The position numbers and the translations under genes were made by a program. The notes beneath the pieces are model-generated. The model was not told the origin of the DNA and did not search any database. It saw only the letters and a list, made by a program, of their open reading frames with translations. A DNA stretch of 64,000 nucleotides from Flavihumibacter stibioxidans (lineage in GTDB: Bacteria > Bacteroidota > Bacteroidia > Chitinophagales > Chitinophagaceae), in the NCBI RefSeq assembly GCF_014332695.1, contig NZ_MBUA01000012.1, positions 429,858-493,857 on the forward strand. Reading direction: 5' to 3'. This document shows, one piece after another, positions 54,429 through 63,139 of the stretch. Each line of letters starts with the position of its first letter. Within the stretch, counting starts at the first letter, position 1.

Positions 54429-54480
54429 CAGATAAATGTAGGAGAAAAATACTAAACGCCTCACTTGTTACTGCAGTCCG

Positions 54481-55620
54481 TCAACTTCTCTCCTGTGCCC
54501 GAAGCCAGCGTTCCGGTATATCATTATTGCTGGCTATTATATAATCCTTGTAGGAGCATGCAATAAAGCGCAGGTCTGGCAATTGCATCCACCATCTTCC
54601 GGTTTTCTTGCTTTGCAGAAAAACCGTTTCCACTTCGGCAAATGCCGTATTATACTCATAGAAGGAATCCCTTTCTTTGATGGCAGCCTCCCTCTTTCCT
54701 TTGCTGAGGCCATCAATAAAATACCAGATCATCTGGCTTACCTGTTTTGCCGTCAGTTGCTGGTGATCACCAGATGGCTGGTAACCATAGATTCCAAAAC
54801 TGTTCACCGTTGGACTCATACCGGCATACCTGGCCAGCACACAGGCTTCTTCCCCGTTAAGCCCGTTGGGCGAGATGGCAGTTCCCGGCGCATACGCATG
54901 AGCGATAGCAGAAAGGTCAAAGCTCACCATGCTGCAATTCCTGATGACCGGTTCCATTTCATCGATCTGCTCCTTGATTTGCCCGACCCTGAAACAATCG
55001 AACCGCAGTTTATCCATATTCTCCAGCATGTACGGATGTACATAATAGCTCTGGAAAGCCAGATGGCTGTAATGTTTTACGAAATTGGGCTCACCTGTCA
55101 GGATCTCCATCAGGAAATGCTCAGCCTGTGGAAGGGCTTCCATATCCAGGTCGATCCTGGCATCTATGCAGGCAGCTTCAATAATCTGCTTGCGATCCGC
55201 ATAGGAATGGTATTGTGAAAGGGTGAGATCATGTGAGCCGCCGAGTATCAACACGGATTTCCCCGCATCCGTCAATTCGCTGATCACCATTTTCAATGCC
55301 GCATAACTATCACTGAGCGAAGCGCCGGGTTTGATATTACCAAGATCGGCAACTTTTATATCTGGATGCCAGTAATACGTCTTGTAAAACTCCTGCCTTA
55401 TCTGGTTGGGCGCTTCTGAAAACGGGCGTCCCATACCCAGGCCACGCTCTTCGCCGCAGCCAACGATTACGAGATCAACCATTTCGAGGTCAGGAAATGC
55501 CTCATCTTCATACACTGCAATATGTTTACCCATTTGTCCGGCTCTGAAACCTTCATCTCCGCTCAGGTAAGCCAGGGAAACCGGATCTAAAAAATCGGTT
55601 AAGTGCTGCAAATCGCTCAT
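54481..55620 (-). CDS. Arginase-fold (formimidoylglutamase-like) protein with altered metal site
   Basis: A 379-residue ureohydrolase-family protein. The loops are GGSHDLTLSQ (first His present), DARIDLD (arginase DAHTD; His replaced by Arg) and SFDLSAIAHAYAPGT (arginase SFDVDGLDP; second Asp replaced by Ser). Two of the six Mn ligands of arginase are therefore missing. The fold is clear, but hydrolysis of formimidoylglutamate or another guanidino compound is uncertain. The ATG at 55620 starts MSDLQHLTDFLDPV. Confidence 0.78.
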   Translation of the reverse strand: MSDLQHLTDFLDPVSLAYLSGDEGFRAGQMGKHIAVYEDEAFPDLEMVDLVIVGCGEERGLGMGRPFSEAPNQIRQEFYKTYYWHPDIKVADLGNIKPGASLSDSYAALKMVISELTDAGKSVLILGGSHDLTLSQYHSYADRKQIIEAACIDARIDLDMEALPQAEHFLMEILTGEPNFVKHYSHLAFQSYYVHPYMLENMDKLRFDCFRVGQIKEQIDEMEPVIRNCSMVSFDLSAIAHAYAPGTAISPNGLNGEEACVLARYAGMSPTVNSFGIYGYQPSGDHQQLTAKQVSQMIWYFIDGLSKGKREAAIKERDSFYEYNTAFAEVETVFLQSKKTGRWWMQLPDLRFIACSYKDYIIASNNDIPERWLRAQERS

Positions 55621-55683
55621 GGCTGCAAGATAATAATTGGTCACTTTTGGCAGTTGCCTAATTTTGCTGTTCAACCAATTAAC

Positions 55684-56343
55684 ATGACCATTCATAAGGA
55701 AGGCTACAAATCCATTGCAATAGCCACATTGATCTTTACCATTCTAAACCTGCTTTCCTTCTTTTATATCAGCGCCTCTGCGCCTGTTGTGAGCTGGATA
55801 ATTTTCATTGTATTACTGGGATTACTGCTGTTTATCATCTCATTCTTCCGGCTCCCGAACAGGCAGATGACCTATGGCGACAACCTCGTAATCTGCCCGG
55901 CAGACGGTAAAGTGGTGGTAATTGAAGAAGTGACCGATGAGGAATATTTTAAAGGCAGGAGATTACAGGTTAGCATTTTTATGAGCCCGGCCAATGTTCA
56001 CGTAAACCGCAATCCCATTGCAGGGGAGGTCCTATACAGCCAGTACCATAAAGGGAAATACCTGGTTGCCTGGCATCCGAAATCCTCCACCGAAAATGAG
56101 CGTCACAGTGTGGTGCTGAAAAAAGGCAATACCGAAATCCTGGTTAAACAGATTGCCGGGGCAGTGGCAAAAAGAATAGTGAACTACCTGCGCCCGGGAA
56201 TGCAGGTAAAACAAAACGAGGAACTGGGCTTTATCAAGTTTGGCAGCCGGGTAGATGTGTTATTGCCGGTTGGGACAAAAGTAAATGTAGAACTGAACCA
56301 GGCGGTACAGGGCGGAGTTACTGTGCTGGCTACCCTCAGTTGA
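55684..56343 (+). CDS. psd: Phosphatidylserine decarboxylase family protein
   Basis: A 219-residue short-type PSD (the archaeal/Bacteroidota form). Two N-terminal helices (about 9-55), then CPADGKVVVIEEV, SIFMSPANVHVNRNP and the self-cleaving GS of GFIKFGSRVDVLLP that yields the pyruvoyl alpha chain. It makes phosphatidylethanolamine at the membrane. The ATG at 55684 was chosen over an upstream frame that would overlap the divergent gene. Confidence 0.92.
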   Translation: MTIHKEGYKSIAIATLIFTILNLLSFFYISASAPVVSWIIFIVLLGLLLFIISFFRLPNRQMTYGDNLVICPADGKVVVIEEVTDEEYFKGRRLQVSIFMSPANVHVNRNPIAGEVLYSQYHKGKYLVAWHPKSSTENERHSVVLKKGNTEILVKQIAGAVAKRIVNYLRPGMQVKQNEELGFIKFGSRVDVLLPVGTKVNVELNQAVQGGVTVLATLS

Positions 56344-56436
56344 AGGTAGTGGCTAAACTTTAAAAGAAAGAAATGCCGTCCAATTTTAAACTCCCGTTTT
56401 TTTAGCTATCTTGATCAAGACTAAAATCTGAAAAGC

Positions 56437-56601
56437 ATGAAAAAACTATTTGTTCTGTCCATGGCCGTTTTGCTGACCACCGGCGCTGCCATTGCCTGCG
56501 ACGGTAAGAAATGTTCCAAAAAAGAAAAAGATTGCTGCAAGAAAGAAGCCAGGGCAGGGGATAAAAAATCCTGTTGCAAGAAAACTTCAGAAAAAGCTTA
56601 A
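56437..56601 (+). CDS. Cys-rich exported small peptide
   Basis: A 54-residue protein. A clear signal peptide (MKKLFVLSMAVLLTTGAAIA) is followed by a Lys-rich mature part with six cysteines in C-x4-C, CC and CC groups, about 34 residues long. It ends in a terminator. Such peptides may bind metal or form disulfides; no function is known. Its stop overlaps the terminator stem. Confidence 0.6.
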   Translation: MKKLFVLSMAVLLTTGAAIACDGKKCSKKEKDCCKKEARAGDKKSCCKKTSEKA

Positions 56602-56628
56602 AGGGGGGGGGTATCCCCCTTTCTTTTT
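56600..56628 (+). terminator. Terminator after the Cys-rich peptide gene
   Basis: AAAGGGGG pairs with CCCCCTTT (56600-56607 with 56615-56622) and is followed by CTTTTTT. Confidence 0.75.
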
Positions 56629-56649
56629 TGCTTCACGCCTCAGTTCTCC

Positions 56650-57351
56650 CTAAAACAGGGTCTCCATCTCTTTCAGTGAATACACCGTATAGGTTGATTC
56701 TTCCGAACGCTTATCGTCAATATGATTCACAAAAACCTGGTCCATCCCGGCATTTTTCGCTCCAACAATATCCACTTCGATATTATCCCCAATCATGATA
56801 CTGTTTTCCGGCAGGGCACCGGTCTTCTTAAAAGCATATTCAAAAATTTCGCGGTGCGGCTTAAGGCTGTTGCTTCCCTCGGAAGTAATCACTTCACCGA
56901 AAAAACCGTCCAGCCCCGAATACCTGATTTTATTCAGCTGCGTTTCCTCAAAACCATTGGTAATTAAATGCATATAATACCCTTTGCCCCGGAGGTATTG
57001 CAGCAACTCAACTGCATAAGGGAACAAAGCTTTCCTGGTCGGCAGCAGTTCCAGGAAATCATGGCTCATCTGTCTTGCCAGCTTTTCATCTGCAATCTTA
57101 AAATCAAGAAGTGTATGCCACATACGTTTCCAGCGAAGTTCATCCACCTTAATGTACCCATTCCGATAGCGCTCCCATAATTTATCGTTATGGATAATAT
57201 ATTGACTGTAAAAGCGTTCGAAATCGTTTATGCCCCTTGAGGAAAGAGACAACCCATCATACAATTGTTCGAGGGTTTGCCGTGCATTGGATTCAAAATC
57301 CCATAAGGTGTGATCAAGGTCGAAGAATAGGTATTGGTATTTTTTCATCAT
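56650..57351 (-). CDS. yjjG: YjjG-family HAD pyrimidine nucleotidase
   Basis: A 233-residue HAD hydrolase from the first of two adjacent ATGs (57351 and 57348). Motif I FFDLDHTLWDF, motif II (LITNGFEETQLNKI), and motifs III/IV (KPHREIFEYAFKKTG; MIGDNIEVDIVGAKNAG) are as in YjjG, a house-cleaning nucleotidase for non-canonical pyrimidine nucleotides. Confidence 0.88.
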   Translation of the reverse strand: MMKKYQYLFFDLDHTLWDFESNARQTLEQLYDGLSLSSRGINDFERFYSQYIIHNDKLWERYRNGYIKVDELRWKRMWHTLLDFKIADEKLARQMSHDFLELLPTRKALFPYAVELLQYLRGKGYYMHLITNGFEETQLNKIRYSGLDGFFGEVITSEGSNSLKPHREIFEYAFKKTGALPENSIMIGDNIEVDIVGAKNAGMDQVFVNHIDDKRSEESTYTVYSLKEMETLF

Positions 57352-57430
57352 AAAGATGCAAAGGTATTGCATCGTTTCAAGGAAATTGTATATTAGTCAC
57401 CGAATATAAAACCCCGTAATCTGTATCCTT

Positions 57431-58351
57431 ATGCGAAAACTTGTTATAACAAGCTATGCCTTGTTGTTTTCCATTTGTTCCATGGCCTTACCTGAAGACA
57501 GTACCGTTTTACTTCCTCAGGCAGATGCCCCGATCATTGAAAAGTTGAATCACCAGCTCGATTCACTTGAGAACAAAATCAAATACCATACCGGAAATAT
57601 TACACTGGCCGGCGGAAAATTCACCCTGCGGGTGCCGGATGAGTTCCTTTTTATTGATGCCAATCAAAGCCGCTACATCCTGGAAGAACTCTGGGGCAAC
57701 CTGCCAGACCCCGAAGTTGACGGAATGATTGTGCGCAAAGGATTCCAGCCTTCCCGGCTGATCAACGACTATAGTTTTGTGATCGGCTATAGTGATATTG
57801 GCCATGTGTCATCACAGAAAGTTACAGAGCTTAACCATGATAAACTGCTGGCACAACTGAAGGAAAATATGGACCGGAGCAATGAAAGCCGGATTAATAT
57901 GGGACTGAATACCATGAGCGTTACGGGATGGGTAATCGTTCCCTATTTCGACCAGTACAAAAAAGCATTGTACTGGGCTACCAGGATCAATGCCAACGGA
58001 ACTGAGGAGGAAATATTAAATTATAACCTCCGCCTGATGGGCAAAACAGGTGTGATCAAAATCAACGCAGTGGCAACCCTTGACCAGCTTCCAGATATCA
58101 AAAAAACACTACCGCTGATCATAGCACAAACCCGGTTTACAGCAGCAGAAGCATTCGATGCCTACAAAGAAGGGGAAGACAGGGAAAGCCATTATGATAT
58201 GGCCTCCCTGATTGCCGGAAAACCTCCCACGGACCGGTTTGGGAAGCTCGACATTTCCTGGCAATTAGTTTTTCTGGTTGCCGGATTGTCCTTTCTTACC
58301 TATCGCGTTTTTAGCAATTTAAAAAGAAAAGCAGCACCTGCCACAGCGTAA
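57431..58351 (+). CDS. DUF2167 membrane protein
   Basis: A 306-residue protein with a signal peptide (MRKLVITSYALLFSICSMALP), a DUF2167 region (GKFTLRVPDEFLFIDANQSRYILEELWGN; SVTGWVIVPYFD) and a C-terminal helix at about 276-294 (WQLVFLVAGLSFLTYRVF). The family is periplasmic with a membrane anchor; its function is not known. Confidence 0.82.
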   Translation: MRKLVITSYALLFSICSMALPEDSTVLLPQADAPIIEKLNHQLDSLENKIKYHTGNITLAGGKFTLRVPDEFLFIDANQSRYILEELWGNLPDPEVDGMIVRKGFQPSRLINDYSFVIGYSDIGHVSSQKVTELNHDKLLAQLKENMDRSNESRINMGLNTMSVTGWVIVPYFDQYKKALYWATRINANGTEEEILNYNLRLMGKTGVIKINAVATLDQLPDIKKTLPLIIAQTRFTAAEAFDAYKEGEDRESHYDMASLIAGKPPTDRFGKLDISWQLVFLVAGLSFLTYRVFSNLKRKAAPATA

Positions 58352-58369
58352 GATGACTTACATTTACGC

Positions 58370-59068
58370 ATGAATATTGTGATCACAGGAGCCAGCAAAG
58401 GTTTTGGAAAAGCGCTGGCCGAACAATTCGCTGCAGGCGGCCACCAGCTCTTTCTGTGCAGCAGGAGTGAAACCGGATTATATCAGGCTGCTGAAGACCT
58501 GCTAAACAGGTTTCCGCATGCCATCATCAAAGCCAGGCCGGCTGATCTTTCCGACAACAGCCAGCTTACTGACTGGGCCAACTGGGTCCTGGGTTACGGG
58601 GTGCCCGATATCCTGATCAACAACGCCGGAAGGTTTATCCCCGGTAGTGTGCACAATGAAGCACCTGGTGCACTGGAAGAAATGCTGGCAGTAAACCTCT
58701 TCAGCGCCTACCACCTTACCCGACTTTTCCTGCCAGCCATGATGGAAAGGAAGACAGGGCATATTTTTAATATTTGTTCCATCGCCTCCCTTCAGGCCTA
58801 TTCAAATGGCGGTTCCTACAGTATAAGCAAATACGCCTTACTGGGTTTCAGCCGCAACCTGCGCGAGGAAATGAAACCCTACGGAATTAAAGTTACTTCT
58901 GTGATGCCCGGAGCGGCCTATACAGCTTCCTGGGAGGGTGCCGGGATTGATCCGGGAAGGATCATGACAGCAACCGATATTGCCATAATGGTAGAAGCGG
59001 CAAGCCGATTGTCACCACAGGCTTGCGTGGAAGATATTATCCTGCGCCCCCAACTGGGCGATCTGTAA
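58370..59068 (+). CDS. Short-chain dehydrogenase/reductase
   Basis: A 232-residue classical SDR: TGASKGFGKA cofactor loop at 6-15, NNAG near 84, catalytic Ser in NICSIASLQAYSNGG and YSISKYAL (YxxxK). Cofactor is probably NADP given the K/R near the loop, but substrate is unknown. One or two bases separate its stop from the following BatD frame. Confidence 0.9.
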   Translation: MNIVITGASKGFGKALAEQFAAGGHQLFLCSRSETGLYQAAEDLLNRFPHAIIKARPADLSDNSQLTDWANWVLGYGVPDILINNAGRFIPGSVHNEAPGALEEMLAVNLFSAYHLTRLFLPAMMERKTGHIFNICSIASLQAYSNGGSYSISKYALLGFSRNLREEMKPYGIKVTSVMPGAAYTASWEGAGIDPGRIMTATDIAIMVEAASRLSPQACVEDIILRPQLGDL

Positions 59069-59069
59069 A

Positions 59070-60953
59070 TTGCCTAATAAAAGCTGCGTGCGACCCAGAT
59101 TTGTCATCTTGTTATGCCTGTTATTCCTTGCCCCGCTATTTTCCGGCGCACAGGTAAGTTTTTCTACCATTGCAGATGAACTCAGCATTCACCTGAACGA
59201 TGTCGTACAGGTGCAGTTCATAGCAGAAAATGCCACCCAGATCGAAGATTTCCGGGCACCAGCCTTCAGGGATTTTAAAGTCATGCACGGCCCTATCGAA
59301 ACAAGCGGCATGAGCATGGTGAACAACCAGGTTACCCAATACAAGGCGCTTACGTATATATTACAACCCTTGCGCAAGGGACGCCTTTCAATTCCTGGTG
59401 CTTCGGCACTTATCAACGGGAAAAAAATGCAGTCCAATAAAATCATTATTGAAGTGGGGGACAATGCATCCAGGCAGACCAATCCCTACCCAATGAACCC
59501 CGGGATAAGTCCGTTTCAGCAAACAGTAGAAGAGGAATATCTTTTATCACCAGGTGAAAATGCCGGCGACAAGATTAAGGACAACCTGCTGGTCAGACTG
59601 GAACTTGATAAAACAACAGCCTATATCGGGGAACCGATCGTAGCCAGTTACAAACTTTATACACGGCTCCGTTCAGAATCAAGGGTCAGCAAACGCCCGT
59701 CCATGAACGGTTTCAGTGTGTACGATATGATCGAGCCGGATGGCTCGGGACCAACCATCGAAATATTGAATGGCAAATCCTACCAGGTTCATATCATCCG
59801 CAAAACCCAGCTTTTTCCGCTACAGGAAGGAGAATTTATGCTGGAACCGGTTGAACTGGAAAATGTTGTACGATTCCTTAGAACGGGCAGTGAATCAGGC
59901 CAGGGCTCCAACAGAAGCCCTCTTCAGAAATTATTTGATGACCTGTTGACCGACCAGCAGGGAAACTGGGAAGAGCATCGCGTTACCTTGAGCAGTAAGC
60001 CGGAACGTATAACCATCAAAGCTTTGCCTGAAGGAGCACCGGCCAGTTTTAACGGAGCCGTTGGCAAATTTACTATCAGCGGTAAACTGCTGAATTCAGT
60101 CATTGCAGCAGGTGACAACGCAACATTTGAGCTTTTCATTGATGGTAAAGGGAACCTGCCGCTGGTGAATGCGCCACAACTTACCCTGCCCGAAGGATTT
60201 ACACAATTTGATCCCCAGGTAACGGAAGAGATCAATAAAATGGTGGCACCTATGGAAGGATTTAAAAAGTTTTCCTTTGCCATCATTCCGGAAACCCCTG
60301 GCAAATATTTACTGCCGGCCGTACCATTCAGTTATTTCGATCCATCCACCCGTCAATACAGGACAATACAGACGGACAGCATAAGGCTCGAAGTAACACC
60401 CGCGGCTAACCGAAAACCTGCCAGCGGGCCGGCAACGGGGGTGACTATCCCTGCTAAAGAAGATAACCGGACAATATGGATCATTGGTATGCTTGGTGCA
60501 ATTGCCATGCTGGCGACCATATTCTTACTCCTGAAAAAACAAAAGCCCTCATCATGGACAATAAAGCAGGCAGAAACAGCGCCATCCAAACCAGCTGAAA
60601 CTGCAGGGGAACTACTGGCGACACCTGCCCTTCCACAGATACCGTCAGATCCTTTTGCCACCGCAAGAGAAGCCGTTGTCAATAATGATCCGCCTGCATT
60701 TTACCACGCCATCGATCGTGCATTATGGGAAATTATTTCAGGTAAACTTCAACTGGCCGGGTCTTCAGAACAAAAGCCCCTGGCGATGCAATTGCTCGCA
60801 GCAAAAGGATTTGGCATTGCAGAATCTGACCACCTGAAAAAATGCTGGCAACAGTGCGAATGGGCATTGTATACTCCTTCAACCATATTACAAATAGACA
60901 ACTCCCTGCTGGATCAGGCTGAGTCACTGGCAGCCACCATTGAAGCTTTGTAA
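59070..60953 (+). CDS. BatD-family protein (aerotolerance)
   Basis: A 627-residue membrane protein. A signal sequence (RFVILLCLLFLAPLFSG) leads to a BatD periplasmic region with IgG-like domains (FSTIADELSIHLNDVVQVQF; YILQPLRKGRLSIPGASA; LDKTTAYIGEPIVASYKLY), then a helix near 473-490 (TIWIIGMLGAIAMLATIFLLL) and a cytoplasmic tail. No BatA/B/C/E genes are adjacent. The start is a TTG at 59070, or the GTG at 59088 that would begin the signal peptide more tightly. Confidence 0.82.
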   Translation: MPNKSCVRPRFVILLCLLFLAPLFSGAQVSFSTIADELSIHLNDVVQVQFIAENATQIEDFRAPAFRDFKVMHGPIETSGMSMVNNQVTQYKALTYILQPLRKGRLSIPGASALINGKKMQSNKIIIEVGDNASRQTNPYPMNPGISPFQQTVEEEYLLSPGENAGDKIKDNLLVRLELDKTTAYIGEPIVASYKLYTRLRSESRVSKRPSMNGFSVYDMIEPDGSGPTIEILNGKSYQVHIIRKTQLFPLQEGEFMLEPVELENVVRFLRTGSESGQGSNRSPLQKLFDDLLTDQQGNWEEHRVTLSSKPERITIKALPEGAPASFNGAVGKFTISGKLLNSVIAAGDNATFELFIDGKGNLPLVNAPQLTLPEGFTQFDPQVTEEINKMVAPMEGFKKFSFAIIPETPGKYLLPAVPFSYFDPSTRQYRTIQTDSIRLEVTPAANRKPASGPATGVTIPAKEDNRTIWIIGMLGAIAMLATIFLLLKKQKPSSWTIKQAETAPSKPAETAGELLATPALPQIPSDPFATAREAVVNNDPPAFYHAIDRALWEIISGKLQLAGSSEQKPLAMQLLAAKGFGIAESDHLKKCWQQCEWALYTPSTILQIDNSLLDQAESLAATIEAL

Positions 60954-60955
60954 TT

Positions 60956-61660
60956 TTATTGCTCGCTGTATTTGTATCCTACCCCCCTGACGGAATGAAA
61001 ATACCGGGGATGCCGGCTGTCTTCCTCAAAATACTTCCGGAAGTTCAGGATAAAGTTATCGATGGTGCGGGTAGTCGGATAAACATTGTAGCCCCACACC
61101 GTCTGCAGGATTTTCTCACGGGGCACCACATCATTCTTGTTTTCAATCAGCAGCTTCAGCAGCATTGCTTCCTTTTTGCTGAGTTGAACTTTCTCGCCAT
61201 TTTTGGTGATGGCTTCCTGTGCTTTAAAGTCCACCCTATTATTTCCGAAAACATAAGTGTCGCCAACAGTATCTTTTTCCTGCAGCTTTTTATTCTTGTT
61301 GATCAGTTTCTGAACCCTTAGCAAGAGTTCTTCCAGGTTGAAAGGTTTTGTCAGGTAATCATCCGCCCCCTTTTTAAGCCCAAGCACCCGGTCGGCACTG
61401 CTGTTCTTTGCACTTAGTATCAGGATCGGCACCTCGTTGTTCTGCAGCCGGATGGTTTCCATAACAGCCATTCCATCCATTTCAGGCAGCATGATATCGA
61501 GGATGATAAGGTCGAAATATTCCTGCTGCACAGCTTTAACAGCAGTTTTCCCATCAAAGGCCGAAGTAATCTCATACCCTTCCAGCTCAAGATTCATCTT
61601 AAGTGCTTCGTGGAGGTTCTCTTCATCTTCCACCAGTAATATCGATAAGGAGGATTTCAT
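60956..61660 (-). CDS. OmpR-family response regulator
   Basis: A 234-residue regulator: receiver with phosphoacceptor Asp in LIILDIMLPEMDG (about D54) and K in LTKPFNL, then a winged helix (about 130-232, GEKVQLSKKEAMLLKLLIEN...RTIDNFILNFRKYFE). It is paired with the kinase gene just upstream, overlapping it by four bases. Confidence 0.93.
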   Translation of the reverse strand: MKSSLSILLVEDEENLHEALKMNLELEGYEITSAFDGKTAVKAVQQEYFDLIILDIMLPEMDGMAVMETIRLQNNEVPILILSAKNSSADRVLGLKKGADDYLTKPFNLEELLLRVQKLINKNKKLQEKDTVGDTYVFGNNRVDFKAQEAITKNGEKVQLSKKEAMLLKLLIENKNDVVPREKILQTVWGYNVYPTTRTIDNFILNFRKYFEEDSRHPRYFHSVRGVGYKYSEQ

Positions 61661-62643
61661 TTTTGTAAGGGGAATTGAATGGTAAAAATACTTCCTGCAG
61701 GTTGGTTATCTGTAACCCTGATGGTGCCGCGATGATCTGTCACAATTTTTTTACAAAGGTACAAACCCAGGCCGGTCCCTTTGGTTTTCCTCACCAATTC
61801 ATTACCGATGCGGTAAAACCGTTGAAAGACCTTTTGTTTTTCATCATCCGGTATGCCCGCACCATTGTCTTTAACTTCGATAATGATGGCACCCTGTGAC
61901 CGGTATAAACGGAATCGTACAGGACTTTCTTTAGGTGAATATTTAAGGGCATTATCCACCAGGTTGCTGATCATGATCTGCAATAAAAGCGGGTCGCCGG
62001 AAATATCTATATCAGGCTCAATTTGCCATTCAAAATGCCGCCCGGGAAACCGTTGCCGGTATTCTTCCATCAGTTTTTCCCCTGTCAGGGAAAGGTCAAT
62101 TTCTTCCCGCACCAGTTTATATCCGCCGCCCTCCAGCTGGGATGAGATGAGGATATTATTGGTAAGGGTATTGAGGCGGTTGGTTTCCTCGAGCGTCATC
62201 TGGATCAGCTTTTGTTGTTTCTGCTCATCCAGCCGGTGCTTTTTCAGGGTTTCCAGGTTTAGTTTGGCCACTGCAATGGGTGTTTTCAGTTCATGGGTGA
62301 TGGCCATCATGAAATTCTGTTGTTGTTGAGCCACCCTGAATTGTCGCCGAACGGCCCTGAATACAAAAACTGCACCTATCAGGATAAACACCAGGAAGGT
62401 TAATCCCTCACCCCTGAACTGCATGGTTTTTCTGCCCGCTTCCAAATTGATCTGATCCACCTTCCTCAGATAGGAAGGATCATCAGCCACCAGTTCCATA
62501 AGCTTGTAATTAGCCATCTGCTGGTTCTGTTGTTGCAATTTGATATACCAGAAAAACAGGGCAGCAATGATATAGAGCAACAGGAACCAGTAGATGGCTG
62601 TTGCCAGGGCAAGTTTCTGTTTGGGAAGAAATCTTAACGGCAT
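61657..62643 (-). CDS. Sensor histidine kinase partner
   Basis: A 328-residue kinase. Two helices (about 12-35 and 78-97) enclose a small extracytoplasmic region, so the stimulus domain is minimal. HisKA contains ITHELKTPIAVAKLNLETL, and the HATPase region has NLVDNALKYSP, VKDNGAGIP and GTGLGLYLCKKI. Its stop overlaps the response-regulator start (ATGA). The signal is unknown. Confidence 0.92.
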   Translation of the reverse strand: MPLRFLPKQKLALATAIYWFLLLYIIAALFFWYIKLQQQNQQMANYKLMELVADDPSYLRKVDQINLEAGRKTMQFRGEGLTFLVFILIGAVFVFRAVRRQFRVAQQQQNFMMAITHELKTPIAVAKLNLETLKKHRLDEQKQQKLIQMTLEETNRLNTLTNNILISSQLEGGGYKLVREEIDLSLTGEKLMEEYRQRFPGRHFEWQIEPDIDISGDPLLLQIMISNLVDNALKYSPKESPVRFRLYRSQGAIIIEVKDNGAGIPDDEKQKVFQRFYRIGNELVRKTKGTGLGLYLCKKIVTDHRGTIRVTDNQPAGSIFTIQFPLQK

Positions 62644-62645
62644 AA

Positions 62646-63125
62646 TCAGTTAACGGCTCTTTCAACCCTTATTCCAACATTCAGAATATGATCGAGAGGA
62701 TCATCGCGCATGATCTGTTCCAGCCTGAATTCATAGCGACCCGCTTTCAAGGAAACGGGAGCCTGGGATATCCTGATCCGGTGTTCAAAAATATCATCCA
62801 TTCCCGATCCCAGCCAGCCTTTCTCCGTGGTGGCCAGCTGCAGGTCAAGCGCCTGCTGGTTTGCGGTACTGTCTCCCGGTGCCTTGGTATAAATATTCAT
62901 CCAGAGATTATTGTAACGGTACGCGTCATTATGCCGCAGCACCACATAAATATTATAGCGGGAAACAGTATCTGTTATATCAAAAAAGATAACCGGTTTT
63001 TCTGCCGATTGCCAGCGATGGTCCCTGATGGCCACATTCTTTTCGAATACATCCACTTTCTGGCAGGCTGCCAGCAGCACAGCACCGATTGCCAGCAATA
63101 ACCCTTTTTTAAGCAAAGATTTCAT
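62646..63125 (-). CDS. gldH: Gliding motility lipoprotein GldH
   Basis: A 159-residue lipoprotein (MKSLLKKGLLLAIGAVLLAAC, lipobox LLAAC) with the GldH features VFEKNVAIRDHRWQSAEKPVIFFDITDT, YNLWMNIYTKAP and GDSTAN...LGSGMDDIFEHRI. GldH is required for gliding and T9SS-related functions in Flavobacterium. The ATG at 63125 was chosen over a TTG two codons upstream. It follows the YicC gene by 14 bases. Confidence 0.9.
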   Translation of the reverse strand: MKSLLKKGLLLAIGAVLLAACQKVDVFEKNVAIRDHRWQSAEKPVIFFDITDTVSRYNIYVVLRHNDAYRYNNLWMNIYTKAPGDSTANQQALDLQLATTEKGWLGSGMDDIFEHRIRISQAPVSLKAGRYEFRLEQIMRDDPLDHILNVGIRVERAVN

Positions 63126-63139
63126 ACCCAAAAATAAAT

